Assembly: GCF_001044235.1 (NCBI RefSeq) | Contig: NZ_JYNL01000020.1 | Coordinates: 343,683 to 407,682, forward strand | Reading direction: 5' to 3' | Source: Mycolicibacterium chlorophenolicum | Lineage (GTDB): Bacteria; Actinomycetota; Actinomycetes; Mycobacteriales; Mycobacteriaceae | DNA length: 64,000 nt | In this document: one piece after another, positions 18,338 to 25,898 of the stretch | How the letters are laid out: each line of letters starts with the position of its first letter | How positions within the stretch are numbered: position 1 is the first letter of the stretch | Translations under genes and position numbers: made by a program | Notes under the pieces: model-generated | What the model was told of the DNA's origin: nothing | What the model saw: the letters and a program-made list of their open reading frames with translations, nothing else | Database searches by the model: none

Positions 18338-19983
18338 TCGGCGCTGCGGCCGGCACCACCGGCCCCGCCGGAGCCTCCTGCGCCGCCCTTGGTCCCGCTC
18401 GGTCCGCTCCCACCCTGGCCCACAGAGCCCGCCGCTCCCGCACTGCGGTCGCGCGCGCCACCCGTGCCGCCAGAGCCGCCGGTGCCGCCGGTCCCGCCGC
18501 CCCCGGTCGATCCGGCCGCGCCGTCGCGTCCGACCGAGCCCTCCTGTTCGCTGCCCCCACCGCCGCGCCCGGCCGCGCCTCCGGCGCCGCCGTCGCCACC
18601 CGCACCGCCGCTGCCACCCGAGCCGCCGGCACCGCCGTCTCCCGGGGTCACGGTGCCGCGCACCGGATCGGACAGATCGACACCGCCGTCGCCGCCGTCA
18701 CCGCCCTGTCCGCCCACCGCGCCGTTGCCGCCGCGGCCGCCCGTGCCACCGGATCCACCGGCACCGCCGGTCCCGGTCAGCTTGCCGGCGGAACCGCCCG
18801 CCCCGCCCGCGCCACCGGCCATGCCGGTGTTGCCCGTCGCGCCGGTACCTCCGGCGCCGCCGTCTCCCCCGGTACCGCCGAAGCCGACGGTGGAGCCGAT
18901 GTCAACCGAGCCGCCGTCACCGCCGTCACCGCCGCGGGCGCCGACCCCGCCGAGCCCGCCGTTGCCGCCCCGGCCACCGAAGACCGCGGCACCGGGCACG
19001 AGCTGTTGCGCCACGCCGGCGTTGCCGCCGTCACCGCCCATGCCGCCACCGGCACCGTCACCGCCGTCACCGCCGTCGCCGCTGACGACGAACTGGTGCG
19101 GCGCCGCCAGGAAGGCGCTGGCCCCCTGCCCGGTGCCGCCCTGGCCTCCGGACTGGTTGCTGCCGGGCGTTCCGTCGCCGCCCGCGCCGCCGGCCTTGCC
19201 GGTGATCGCGCCGTCGACGACGGTGTTCGTGGTCGGGAGTCCGGTGGAGCCCAGGTAGCTCGGGGTGCCCGCGGCGGCGCGTCCCACGGGTGCCGGGTTG
19301 GCGCCGTCGAGGCCGGTTCCGCCCGCGCCGCCGTTCCCGCCGTTGCCGCCGTTGCCGTGCAGCGATCCGGCCACACCCCCGGCTCCGCCATTGCCGCCGC
19401 GGACACCGGGCCCGCCGTCGGCGCCATCACCCCCGTCGCCGCCGTTACCGGTCTGCGCGAACCTCCCGGCGTTGCCGCCGGCTCCGCCGTCCTGGCCGGG
19501 TGAGGTGCCGTCGCCCCCGCGGCCGCCGTCTCCGCCAAAGAGTCCGCCGTTGCCACCTTTGCCGCCGTTTGCGCCGTTTCCGCCGTCGCCCCACAGCAGG
19601 CCGCCGTTGCGGCCGTTGCACGCGGCGCCCGTGCAGTCGGCGGGGGCGTCGGCGCCGTCCCCGATCAGCCAGCCGCCGGTCCCGATCATCGGCGCCCGCG
19701 TTCCCGCCACGGCGGGGCCCACCGGCGTCGGCCGCGATTCCCGATGTCCCGATCCCGCGGATCCGAGCCACCAAACCTGTTCGGCGCCAGTATCTTCGGT
19801 GGACAACAGGGAATCGAAGGAGGCCAGCGCCACCTCACGGTGCGTCGTCGACGGCTCGCCCGGGTGCAGGCTGAGCGCAATCCCGGCGCCGATCATCGCC
19901 GCGCCGCCGGTGCCCACCGCCAGCCACTGCCGGACGGTTCCCCGCTGCCGATTCGTTTCCGTCCCGCGCCCGCCATCGGACAT
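18334..19983 (-). CDS. PGRS-like glycine-rich protein without a PE domain
   Basis: 549 residues. The N-terminus is basic and followed by one hydrophobic segment (about 19-40, QWLAVGTGGAAMIGAGIALSL), a signal anchor or uncleaved signal. From about residue 104 the sequence is a dense (Gly-Gly-X)n array, introduced by GGWLIGDGADAPADC and NGGLLWGDGGNG, which resemble the GRPLIGNGADG and GGLLWGNGGNG segments that open PGRS domains after the PE domain of PE_PGRS proteins. No PE domain (no PE motif, no YxxxD/E helical hairpin) is present, so export would use the hydrophobic N-terminus. There are two Cys (about 115 and 120). ATG at 19983 has GGGGGGA 6 nt upstream; an in-frame ATG ten codons earlier is the alternative. 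Surface exposure is inferred. Confidence 0.75.
   Translation of the reverse strand: MSDGGRGTETNRQRGTVRQWLAVGTGGAAMIGAGIALSLHPGEPSTTHREVALASFDSLLSTEDTGAEQVWWLGSAGSGHRESRPTPVGPAVAGTRAPMIGTGGWLIGDGADAPADCTGAACNGRNGGLLWGDGGNGANGGKGGNGGLFGGDGGRGGDGTSPGQDGGAGGNAGRFAQTGNGGDGGDGADGGPGVRGGNGGAGGVAGSLHGNGGNGGNGGAGGTGLDGANPAPVGRAAAGTPSYLGSTGLPTTNTVVDGAITGKAGGAGGDGTPGSNQSGGQGGTGQGASAFLAAPHQFVVSGDGGDGGDGAGGGMGGDGGNAGVAQQLVPGAAVFGGRGGNGGLGGVGARGGDGGDGGSVDIGSTVGFGGTGGDGGAGGTGATGNTGMAGGAGGAGGSAGKLTGTGGAGGSGGTGGRGGNGAVGGQGGDGGDGGVDLSDPVRGTVTPGDGGAGGSGGSGGAGGDGGAGGAAGRGGGGSEQEGSVGRDGAAGSTGGGGTGGTGGSGGTGGARDRSAGAAGSVGQGGSGPSGTKGGAGGSGGAGGAGRSAD
18340..19671 (-). repeat. GGX (PGRS-type) coding repeats
   Basis: About 1.3 kb of degenerate GGC-GGN-NNN triplet-of-triplet repeats coding for glycine-glycine-X, interrupted by short non-repeat islands (for example around 19085-19130 and 19210-19300). 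The repeat units vary in third positions and X residue, so this is not a recent identical tandem array. Such GC-rich repeats are prone to slippage and to assembly error. Confidence 0.85.
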
Positions 19984-20064
19984 GCGCAATCCCCCCGCCG
20001 CTGGTGTCATGGATTGCTGGAATCTAACCGGCAAATCCACGAGCCAGTCAATAGGCGCGCCGGT

Positions 20065-20847
20065 TCAACTCCGGCGATCACGCACCTTGTAGGACGACGG
20101 CCACGACTGCCGGGTGTCGTCGCCGACCAGCGGCACACCCTTGCTGCCGATCCGGACGTCGTAGGCCTCCTTGCCCGCACCCACCTCGCGGTTGGCGTGC
20201 TCGGTGGCGAGATAGATCAGCTGATCGATCTCGGCCTCGGCGAAGGCCACGAACGTCGTCTTGCGCACGATCTCCTCTGCCGGCGGCACCATCCGCTCGG
20301 GCAGCAGCCGCGTCAGCAGTGCGGCGACGCCCAGCAGAGAGAAGGGCACCACCCAGTAGCAGACGAACGACAGCGGCGTGCGGGTGTCGAGGATCGTGGC
20401 GTCGCCCTGGACGAGCGGCGGGATCAGCGACGACACCGTCATGCCGGCGAACGCCGCGATCCACACCCAGGTCAGTGTCGAGGTGATACGGGCGAAGACG
20501 TCGCTGTCGATCACCTCTTTGGGCTGGCCCACTTCGGCGAACTCGCGGACGAACGGCTTGCCGATCAGCGCGCTGACCAAGGTGACCGCGAAGATGCCGG
20601 CGTTGCTGAGGGGCTGGATCCACGTCTCCATGAAGGACTGACTCACCGTGAACGTCAGCACCGCCAGGACCACAAACGTTGCGACAGCACCGATTTCGAG
20701 TGTGCGTCCGGGCGAGCGCCGCACCCGGGCGACGACGAATGCGGCGACAGCCACGGCCAACGCGACCAGGACCGCGGCGGTGAACGGCACGTTGCCGACC
20801 AGAACCCAGTAGACGATCCACGGTGCGAAGCCGAAGAGTATTCCCAC
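20065..20847 (-). CDS. Multi-spanning membrane protein, unknown function
   Basis: 260 residues with about six hydrophobic segments (around 5-20, 22-41, 50-66, 80-95, 121-140, 155-178) and a soluble C-terminal domain of about 75 residues (from RMVPPAEEIVRKTTF). I recognise no family with certainty. Start is GTG at 20847. It lies 81 bp upstream of the PGRS-like gene on the same strand and diverges from the Rid-family gene by 68 bp. Absent from this place in M. tuberculosis, so it belongs to the 17.2-20.8 kb accessory block. Confidence 0.75.
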   Translation of the reverse strand: MGILFGFAPWIVYWVLVGNVPFTAAVLVALAVAVAAFVVARVRRSPGRTLEIGAVATFVVLAVLTFTVSQSFMETWIQPLSNAGIFAVTLVSALIGKPFVREFAEVGQPKEVIDSDVFARITSTLTWVWIAAFAGMTVSSLIPPLVQGDATILDTRTPLSFVCYWVVPFSLLGVAALLTRLLPERMVPPAEEIVRKTTFVAFAEAEIDQLIYLATEHANREVGAGKEAYDVRIGSKGVPLVGDDTRQSWPSSYKVRDRRS

Positions 20848-20902
20848 GAGCGCTCAGTGTATTGAGCGGCGCCGGCAGCCACGACTGCACGCGGCCACCC
20901 GT

Positions 20903-20908
20903 TAGGTT
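20903..20908 (+). promoter_or_regulatory. -10 of the Rid gene, leaderless
   Basis: TAGGTT ends 7 nt before the GTG at 20916, so the transcript should begin at the start codon. The overlapping TTAGGTT also equals one half of an IdeR box, but no second half is present. Confidence 0.45.
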
Positions 20909-20915
20909 GGTGGTC

Positions 20916-21284
20916 GTGACGCGACGGGTCAACGTCTCCTCCGGCTCGGCGTTCGAGTCCGAGGTCGGGTACTCGCGCGCGGTGCGCATCGGCGCGCACA
21001 TCGCCGTGGCCGGGACCACCGCCGCGGGAGACAGCCCGGCGGCGCAGACCCGAGAGGCGTTGCGCCGCATCGAGGTGGCGCTCAGCGAGGTCGGCGCGTC
21101 CCTGTCCGACGTCGTGCGCACCCGGATCTTCGTCACCGACATCAGCTGCTGGCGCGAGGTCGGCGCGGTACACGCCGAGGTGTTCTCCGACATCCGGCCG
21201 GCGGCCACGATGGTCGAGGTGTCGGCGCTCATCGCGCCCGACCTCGTCGTCGAGATCGAGGTCGACGCCTACGCCGAGAGCTAA
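20916..21284 (+). CDS. Rid family (RidA/YjgF-like) protein
   Basis: 122 residues, small trimeric enamine/imine deaminase fold. Conserved features: VAVAGTTA, an Arg in VVRTRIFVTDIS (the substrate-carboxylate-binding Arg of the Rid family) and the C-terminal DLVVEIEVDAYAE strand. Likely detoxifies reactive enamines or imines from amino acid metabolism, although not all Rid subfamilies are active. GTG at 20916 chosen for the leaderless promoter; GTG at 20910 is the alternative. Ortholog of Rv2704. Its stop overlaps the convergent DUF952 gene by 4 nt. Confidence 0.9.
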   Translation: MTRRVNVSSGSAFESEVGYSRAVRIGAHIAVAGTTAAGDSPAAQTREALRRIEVALSEVGASLSDVVRTRIFVTDISCWREVGAVHAEVFSDIRPAATMVEVSALIAPDLVVEIEVDAYAES

Positions 21285-21634
21285 ACCAGCGGCGCGAAGG
21301 CGCCGTCGGCGTCCGGCAGGTAGGGAGTGACGCGGATCACAGCCTCAACCGGCAGTTCGCCGAACAAATGTGGGAACACCATGCCATCGGGATCCCCCGG
21401 GACCCCAGGCTCCCAGCGAACAGGAGAGGTCAGCCGTGCCCCGTCGATGCGCAGCAGCACCAGGTCCGTGCGACCGGCGTACAGCCGGTTCGCGGGCAGG
21501 TGGACCTGCTGCGGGGTGGACAGGTGCACGAAGCCGACCTCGGTCAGCGACGGCGGCGAGTGCACGCCGCGCCGCTGCGCCGTTGCCCACTCCTCGGCAC
21601 CGCACAGATGCACCAGTTCTTCCTCGGCTGGCAT
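21281..21634 (-). CDS. DUF952 protein
   Basis: 117 residues, single DUF952 domain: VHLCGAEEWATAQ at the N-terminus and VGFVHLSTPQQV with the conserved FVHLS. This fold resembles ADP-ribosyltransferase-like (RNA phosphotransferase-type) proteins, but the activity is unproven. The ATG at 21634 has GAAGGGG about 10 nt upstream. Convergent with the Rid gene. Confidence 0.85.
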   Translation of the reverse strand: MPAEEELVHLCGAEEWATAQRRGVHSPPSLTEVGFVHLSTPQQVHLPANRLYAGRTDLVLLRIDGARLTSPVRWEPGVPGDPDGMVFPHLFGELPVEAVIRVTPYLPDADGAFAPLV

Positions 21635-21766
21635 ACCGGCAGCCCCTTCCGCTCGCAACGCGGGGGGTCGTGAGACACGACACACCCGTAAACCGCCGGG
21701 GAACAAGGCCGGAACCCCAAGCGTCTGACACAGTAGAAGTACGTCGCTACACCCTATGGAGGTGCC

Positions 21767-21958
21767 ATGACCGCAACGCTCACCAGTCCCGAATTGACCA
21801 AGGCTGACCGCTGCGACCGTTGTGGTGCGGCAGCCCGGGTGCGCGCGAAGCTTCCTTCGGGAGCCGAGCTGCTGTTCTGCCAGCACCACGCCAACGAGCA
21901 CGAGGCCAAGCTGGTCGAACTCGCCGCGGTCATCGAAGTGAGTCCGCTGGAGCCGTAG
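21767..21958 (+). CDS. Small DUF7455-type zinc-binding protein
   Basis: 63 residues: MTATLTSPELTKADRCDRCG, then AAARVRAKLPSGAELLFCQHH. The C-x2-C and C-x2-H pattern (RCDRC... FCQHH) should bind one zinc ion. It is widely conserved in actinobacteria and often near sigma factor genes; function unknown. The ATG at 21767 has GGAGG 6 nt upstream. A candidate -10 lies in the 133-bp region shared with the divergent DUF952 gene. Confidence 0.87.
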   Translation: MTATLTSPELTKADRCDRCGAAARVRAKLPSGAELLFCQHHANEHEAKLVELAAVIEVSPLEP

Positions 21959-21985
21959 CGCTGAATCGGCCATGCTGGTCTGGTC

Positions 21986-23014
21986 ATGACTGACCAGTCA
22001 CAGGGGCCGGATTCGCGGCCGTCGTCGCAGAGGACGAGACCATCACGCCATCACGTCCGCCGTGTCGCCTTACGGACACTGTCGAAAAGCTGGGACGATT
22101 CCATCTTTTCGGAGTCGGCTCAGGCTGCGTTCTGGTGCGCTCTGTCACTTCCGCCACTGCTGCTCGGCATGCTCGGGAGCCTGGCCTACATCGCTCCGCT
22201 GTTCGGCCCGGACACGCTTCCGGTCATCGAGAGCCAGCTGATCAGTACGGCGGCGAGGTTCTTCTCACCGAATGTGGTGAGCGAGATCATCGAACCGACG
22301 GTGCGCGACATCGTGCGCGGCGCGCGCGGCGAGGTGGTCTCGATCGGCTTCGTGATCTCGCTGTGGGCCGGCTCGTCGGCGATCTCGGCGTTCGTCGACT
22401 CCATCACCGAGGCGCATGACCAGACCCCGCTGCGACACCCTGTGCGGCAACGGTTCTACGCGCTGGGGCTGTATGTGGTGATGCTCGTCGGGGCGATCGC
22501 CACCGCACCGTTCCTCGCCCTGGGCCCGCGCAAGGTCGCCGAGTTCATTCCGGACAGCTGGGACAACGTGCTGCGCTACGGCTACTACCCGGTGTTGTTC
22601 GTGGCGATCACGGTGGCGGTGAACGTGCTGTACCGAGTCTCGCTGCCCAAGCCGCTGCCGACGCACCGGCTGCTACTGGGGTCGGTGCTGGCGACGACGG
22701 TGTTCCTGGTCGCCACGTGGGGGCTCCGGTTGTACCTGACCTGGATCACCAGCACGGGCTACACCTACGGGGCCTTGGCTACGCCGATCGCGTTCCTGTT
22801 GTTCGCGTTCTTCCTCGGGTTCGCGATCATGATGGGCGCGGAACTCAACGCCGCGATCGAGGAGGAATGGCCGGCGCCGAGCACGCATGCCACCCGGGTG
22901 CGCGGCTGGCTCGAGGCCCGGGCGGAAGCCTTCGGCGCGAACGGCTCGGCGCCTTCGGGCGACGCGCAGACGAAGCCGGTCGTCCCCGCGGCTCCCGACT
23001 CCCCTACTTCTTGA
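21986..23014 (+). CDS. YihY/BrkB-family membrane protein
   Basis: 342 residues with six hydrophobic segments between residues 45 and 285, PF03631 (formerly ribonuclease BN/virulence factor BrkB). Conserved features seen: the amphipathic start (LSKSWDDSIFSESAQAAFW), LWAGSSAISAFVDSI and LLFAFFLGFAIMMGAELNAAIE. Function unknown in mycobacteria; some homologues move ions or affect envelope homeostasis. Ortholog of Rv2707. The last 11 bp overlap the convergent DUF3039 gene. Confidence 0.88.
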   Translation: MTDQSQGPDSRPSSQRTRPSRHHVRRVALRTLSKSWDDSIFSESAQAAFWCALSLPPLLLGMLGSLAYIAPLFGPDTLPVIESQLISTAARFFSPNVVSEIIEPTVRDIVRGARGEVVSIGFVISLWAGSSAISAFVDSITEAHDQTPLRHPVRQRFYALGLYVVMLVGAIATAPFLALGPRKVAEFIPDSWDNVLRYGYYPVLFVAITVAVNVLYRVSLPKPLPTHRLLLGSVLATTVFLVATWGLRLYLTWITSTGYTYGALATPIAFLLFAFFLGFAIMMGAELNAAIEEEWPAPSTHATRVRGWLEARAEAFGANGSAPSGDAQTKPVVPAAPDSPTS

Positions 23015-23240
23015 GCTGGTCGTAGATCCGCTTGCAGTCCGGGCAGACCGGCGAGCCCGGCTTGGCCGAACGGGTGACCGGGAACACCTCGCCGCACAGC
23101 GCCACCACGTGGGTTCCCATGACCGCGCTCTCGGCGATCTTGTCCTTCTTGACGTAGTGGAAGTACTTCGGGGTGTCGCTGTCGGTGCCGTCGTCGACGC
23201 GTTCGTCGGTGTCGGTGCGCTCGATGGTGTCGGTCTGCAT
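23004..23240 (-). CDS. DUF3039 zinc-ribbon protein
   Basis: 78 residues, ortholog of Rv2708c. Acidic N-terminus, then HYVKKDKIAESAVMG, ALCGEVF and PVCPDCKRIYDQL: one Cys plus the C-x2-C suggest a zinc site together with a His. Function unknown. ATG at 23240. Confidence 0.88.
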   Translation of the reverse strand: MQTDTIERTDTDERVDDGTDSDTPKYFHYVKKDKIAESAVMGTHVVALCGEVFPVTRSAKPGSPVCPDCKRIYDQLKK

Positions 23241-23317
23241 GAGGCCATTCTGCCTGGGAATGAAACGGTAATAAATGCGACGGGCATTGCCCGTCTCGGA
23301 TGTGGAACAGTGGAGAT

Positions 23318-23719
23318 ATGAAACAAAGCCCTGAGCTGAGTTTCGACGACGAGGGCCGGCCGGTCCTGATCACCCGAGCCGCTCCCGCCTACGAGGAACA
23401 GCACCGTCAGCGGGTGCGGAAGTATCTGACCCTGATGTCCTTCCGCATCCCTTCCCTGATCCTGGCCGCGGTCGCCTACGGCATCTGGCACAACGGCCTC
23501 GTCTCCCTGGCCATCGTCGTGGTGGCGATCCCGCTGCCGTGGATGGCGGTGTTGATCGCCAACGACCGCCCGCCGCGACGGGCGGAGGAGCCCCGCCGGT
23601 ACCAGAACCAGAAACGCATTCCGCTGTTCCCGACCGCCGAGCGGCCGGCTCTGGACATCGCCCCTCCCCGGGCGCCGCAACCTGACGCCGACGGTTTCGG
23701 CGGCGGGGATCGCAGCTGA
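23318..23719 (+). CDS. DUF3099 membrane protein
   Basis: 133 residues with two hydrophobic segments (about 43-60 and 63-82) and a Pro/Arg-rich C-terminal tail. DUF3099 family, ortholog of Rv2709, function unknown. The start is uncertain: the ATG at 23318 (MKQSPEL) is taken because it matches the expected N-terminus, and an in-frame ATG at 23300 would add six residues. It lies upstream of sigB with a 147-bp gap that holds the sigB promoter. Confidence 0.82.
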   Translation: MKQSPELSFDDEGRPVLITRAAPAYEEQHRQRVRKYLTLMSFRIPSLILAAVAYGIWHNGLVSLAIVVVAIPLPWMAVLIANDRPPRRAEEPRRYQNQKRIPLFPTAERPALDIAPPRAPQPDADGFGGGDRS

Positions 23720-23803
23720 GCGCGTTCTGGCTCATTTCTCAGCACATTCTCAGGTCGACCTCCGATAACCGCAGTTCAGGACGTGTGAACCGGGCGGAAC
23801 GTG

Positions 23804-23829
23804 GGAACTCTCAGCGCGTCTAGGGCGTT
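23804..23829 (+). promoter_or_regulatory. ECF-sigma (SigE/SigH-type) promoter of sigB
   Basis: GGAAC at 23804-23808, a 17-bp spacer, then CGTT at 23826-23829, 38 nt before the sigB ATG. This fits the GGAAC-N16-18-CGTT/GTT pattern of mycobacterial SigE/SigH promoters, and sigB is a known target of these factors in M. tuberculosis. A second GGAAC lies at 23796-23800. Confidence 0.7.
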
Positions 23830-23866
23830 GTAGCTCTTGAAAGTTCCACCCGATCAGGAGGCCGTC

Positions 23867-24826
23867 ATGGCAAATGCCACCACCAGCCGCATGGACCAAG
23901 ACCTCGACGCTCAGAGCCCTGCCGCCGACCTTGTGCGCGTGTATCTGAACGGCATCGGCAAGACGGCGCTACTCAACGCTGCCGACGAGGTCGAGCTGGC
24001 CAAGCGGATCGAGGCGGGGCTGTACGCTCGGCACCTTCTGGACACGCGGAAACGGTTGGGCGAGAACCGCAAACGCGATCTGGCCGCGGTGGTCCGGGAC
24101 GGCGAGGCCGCCCGGCGGCACCTGCTCGAGGCGAACCTGCGCCTGGTCGTGTCGCTGGCCAAGCGCTACACCGGCCGCGGGATGCCGCTGCTCGACCTGA
24201 TCCAGGAGGGCAACCTCGGCCTGATCCGGGCGATGGAGAAGTTCGACTACAGCAAGGGCTTCAAGTTCTCGACGTACGCGACCTGGTGGATCCGGCAGGC
24301 CATCACGCGCGGCATGGCCGACCAGAGCCGCACCATCCGGCTCCCCGTCCACCTCGTCGAGCAGGTCAACAAGCTCGCCCGCATCAAGCGGGAGATGCAC
24401 CAGAACCTCGGCCGCGAGGCCACCGACGAGGAGCTGGCCGCCGAGTCGGGCATCCCGGTCGAGAAGATCACCGATCTGCTCGAGCACAGCCGCGACCCGG
24501 TGAGCCTGGACATGCCGGTCGGCAGTGACGAGGAAGCCCCGCTGGGCGACTTCATCGAGGACGCCGAGGCGATGTCGGCGGAGAACGCGGTCATCTCCGA
24601 GCTGCTGCACACCGACATCCGCTACGTGCTGGCCACCCTCGACGAGCGGGAGCAGCAGGTGATCCGGCTGCGCTTCGGCCTCGACGACGGCCAGCCCCGC
24701 ACGCTCGACCAGATCGGCAAGCTGTTCGGCCTCTCGCGGGAGCGGGTGCGCCAGATCGAGCGCGAGGTGATGGCCAAGCTCCGCAACGGTGAGCGCGCCG
24801 ACCGCCTGCGCTCGTACGCCAGCTGA
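23867..24826 (+). CDS. sigB: Stress sigma factor SigB
   Basis: 319 residues, close paralog of SigA without the long N-terminal extension. Region 1.2 ([16 protein letters not shown]), region 2 ([17 protein letters not shown]... [13 protein letters not shown]), region 3 and region 4.2 ([18 protein letters not shown]) are intact. A non-essential principal-like sigma factor used in stress and stationary phase. The ATG at 23867 has an excellent AGGAGG ribosome site 6 nt upstream; the in-frame ATG ten codons earlier lacks one. Preceded by a SigE/SigH-type promoter and followed by a perfect terminator palindrome. Ortholog of Rv2710. Confidence 0.96.
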   Translation: MANATTSRMDQDLDAQSPAADLVRVYLNGIGKTALLNAADEVELAKRIEAGLYARHLLDTRKRLGENRKRDLAAVVRDGEAARRHLLEANLRLVVSLAKRYTGRGMPLLDLIQEGNLGLIRAMEKFDYSKGFKFSTYATWWIRQAITRGMADQSRTIRLPVHLVEQVNKLARIKREMHQNLGREATDEELAAESGIPVEKITDLLEHSRDPVSLDMPVGSDEEAPLGDFIEDAEAMSAENAVISELLHTDIRYVLATLDEREQQVIRLRFGLDDGQPRTLDQIGKLFGLSRERVRQIEREVMAKLRNGERADRLRSYAS

Positions 24827-24846
24827 TCGCAGACATCCCGCACAGA

Positions 24847-24880
24847 GACGATGCCCGCCGTGTACACGGCGGGCATCGTC
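24847..24880. terminator. Intrinsic terminator hairpin after sigB
   Basis: A perfect 34-bp palindrome centred on GTGTACAC, starting 20 bp after the sigB stop, GC-rich in the stem. The following bases contain only a short T-rich bit (GCTTTCC), so it is an I-shaped mycobacterial terminator without a U-tract. It isolates sigB from the ABC operon. Confidence 0.75.
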
Positions 24881-24912
24881 GCTTTCCGGGCCTGTTGAGA
24901 GATTTACGAATC

Positions 24913-24926
24913 GATCACTTGTGATC
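24913..24926. promoter_or_regulatory. Operator-like palindrome GATCACTTGTGATC
   Basis: A perfect 6+6 inverted repeat with a 2-bp centre in an AT-rich patch 28 bp before the binding-protein gene. It overlaps the proposed -35 (TTGTGA, 24919-24924). The most obvious ligand is the RpiR-family regulator encoded at the end of the same operon (28849-29709). Confidence 0.6.
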
Positions 24927-24948
24927 TGTTCTGTAATCCATTTAACAT
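24919..24948 (+). promoter_or_regulatory. Promoter of the ABC/M20/RpiR operon
   Basis: -35 TTGTGA (24919-24924), 18-bp spacer, -10 TAACAT (24943-24948). The ATG at 24954 follows after 5 nt, so the mRNA has little or no leader, and no ribosome site is visible. Confidence 0.5.
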
Positions 24949-24953
24949 GATGT

Positions 24954-25895
24954 ATGCGTTCCTCGCGTCTCGCCCGCACGGTGACCCTGGTCGTCGTCGC
25001 GCTGGGCGTCGCGTGCGCCGCATGTAGCAACCCGGCCAACTCGGCCGGTCCTCCCCCGATCGACGGGCTCGCCGGGATCGACGTCCCCGTCGACGAGAAC
25101 GCGCGGGCCGCGCTGCCCGCCGACATCCGTACCGCCGGCGTGGTGCGCGTCGCCACGGACGTCCCCTACGCGCCGTTCGAGATGTTCGAGTCCAACGGCG
25201 GCTCGACGATCGTCGGGCTCGACTACGACCTCGGCCAGGCACTCGCCAAGACGCTGGGCATCCGGTTCGAGTTCGCCCAGCAGGCGTTCGACGGCATCAT
25301 CCCCGCCATCCAGGCCCGCAAGTTCGACATCGTGATGTCGGCGATGACCGACACCAAGGAACGCCAGGGCGTGCTGGACTTCGTCGACTACTCCGTCTCC
25401 GGCAGCGGAATCCTGGTGGCCAAGGGCAACCCCCACGGCATCACGACCCTGACCGATCTGTGCGGGCGCGACGTGGCGGTGCAGAGCGGCAGCAAGCAGG
25501 CCAAGATGCTGACCGGCGACGACAACCCGTGCCGTGCGGCGGGCAAGCCCGATCCCGTCGTCGCGCAGAAGCCCAAGGACACCGACGCACAACTGGCGCT
25601 GCTGAGCGGTCAGGTGGTCGCGGACTTCATGGACAAGCCGGCCGCCGGATACGCCGCCAAGACCGCCGGGGACGGCAAGTACTTCGAGGTGGTGCACGAC
25701 CCTGCCGCACCGGGCGGGATCGACGCCACCCCGAACGGCATCGGCGTCGGCAAGGACCGGCCCGAGCTGACCGAGGCGATCCGCCGGGCGCTGCAGCGCC
25801 TGATCGACGACGGCACCTACACCAGGATCCTCACCGCATGGGGCGAGTCCGGGATCGCGATCACGAAGGCAACCATCAACGCAGGCGAGAGCTGA
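24954..25895 (+). CDS. ABC importer substrate-binding lipoprotein (amino acid type)
   Basis: 313 residues. Signal peptide ending near GVACAAC, with Cys21 or Cys24 as the lipidated residue, so it sits on the outer face of the membrane. Residues 55-300 form a type-2 (family 3, PF00497) solute-binding protein: [32 protein letters not shown] and [20 protein letters not shown] are typical of polar amino acid binders. It carries extra Cys (about 173 and 190) that may form a disulfide. First gene of a five-gene cluster with permease, ATPase, M20 peptidase and RpiR regulator. The ligand is unknown; an amino acid or N-acyl/glutamyl conjugate is inferred from the peptidase. Confidence 0.88.
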   Translation: MRSSRLARTVTLVVVALGVACAACSNPANSAGPPPIDGLAGIDVPVDENARAALPADIRTAGVVRVATDVPYAPFEMFESNGGSTIVGLDYDLGQALAKTLGIRFEFAQQAFDGIIPAIQARKFDIVMSAMTDTKERQGVLDFVDYSVSGSGILVAKGNPHGITTLTDLCGRDVAVQSGSKQAKMLTGDDNPCRAAGKPDPVVAQKPKDTDAQLALLSGQVVADFMDKPAAGYAAKTAGDGKYFEVVHDPAAPGGIDATPNGIGVGKDRPELTEAIRRALQRLIDDGTYTRILTAWGESGIAITKATINAGES

Positions 25896-25898
25896 CTC

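Noticed and set aside
18389..19258. Proline-rich plus-strand open frame opposite the PGRS-like gene
   Set aside because: Pro-Pro-X is simply the complement reading of Gly-Gly-X repeats. The minus-strand frame has a membrane anchor, a ribosome site and PGRS-like non-repeat segments.
18340..19671. Regular repeats considered as a CRISPR or satellite array
   Set aside because: Units are short degenerate codon triplets in one open frame, with no conserved repeat-spacer structure.
20902..20908. TTAGGTT as an IdeR (iron) box before the Rid gene
   Set aside because: Only one half-site; the inverted second half is absent, and the bases are better explained as the -10 element.
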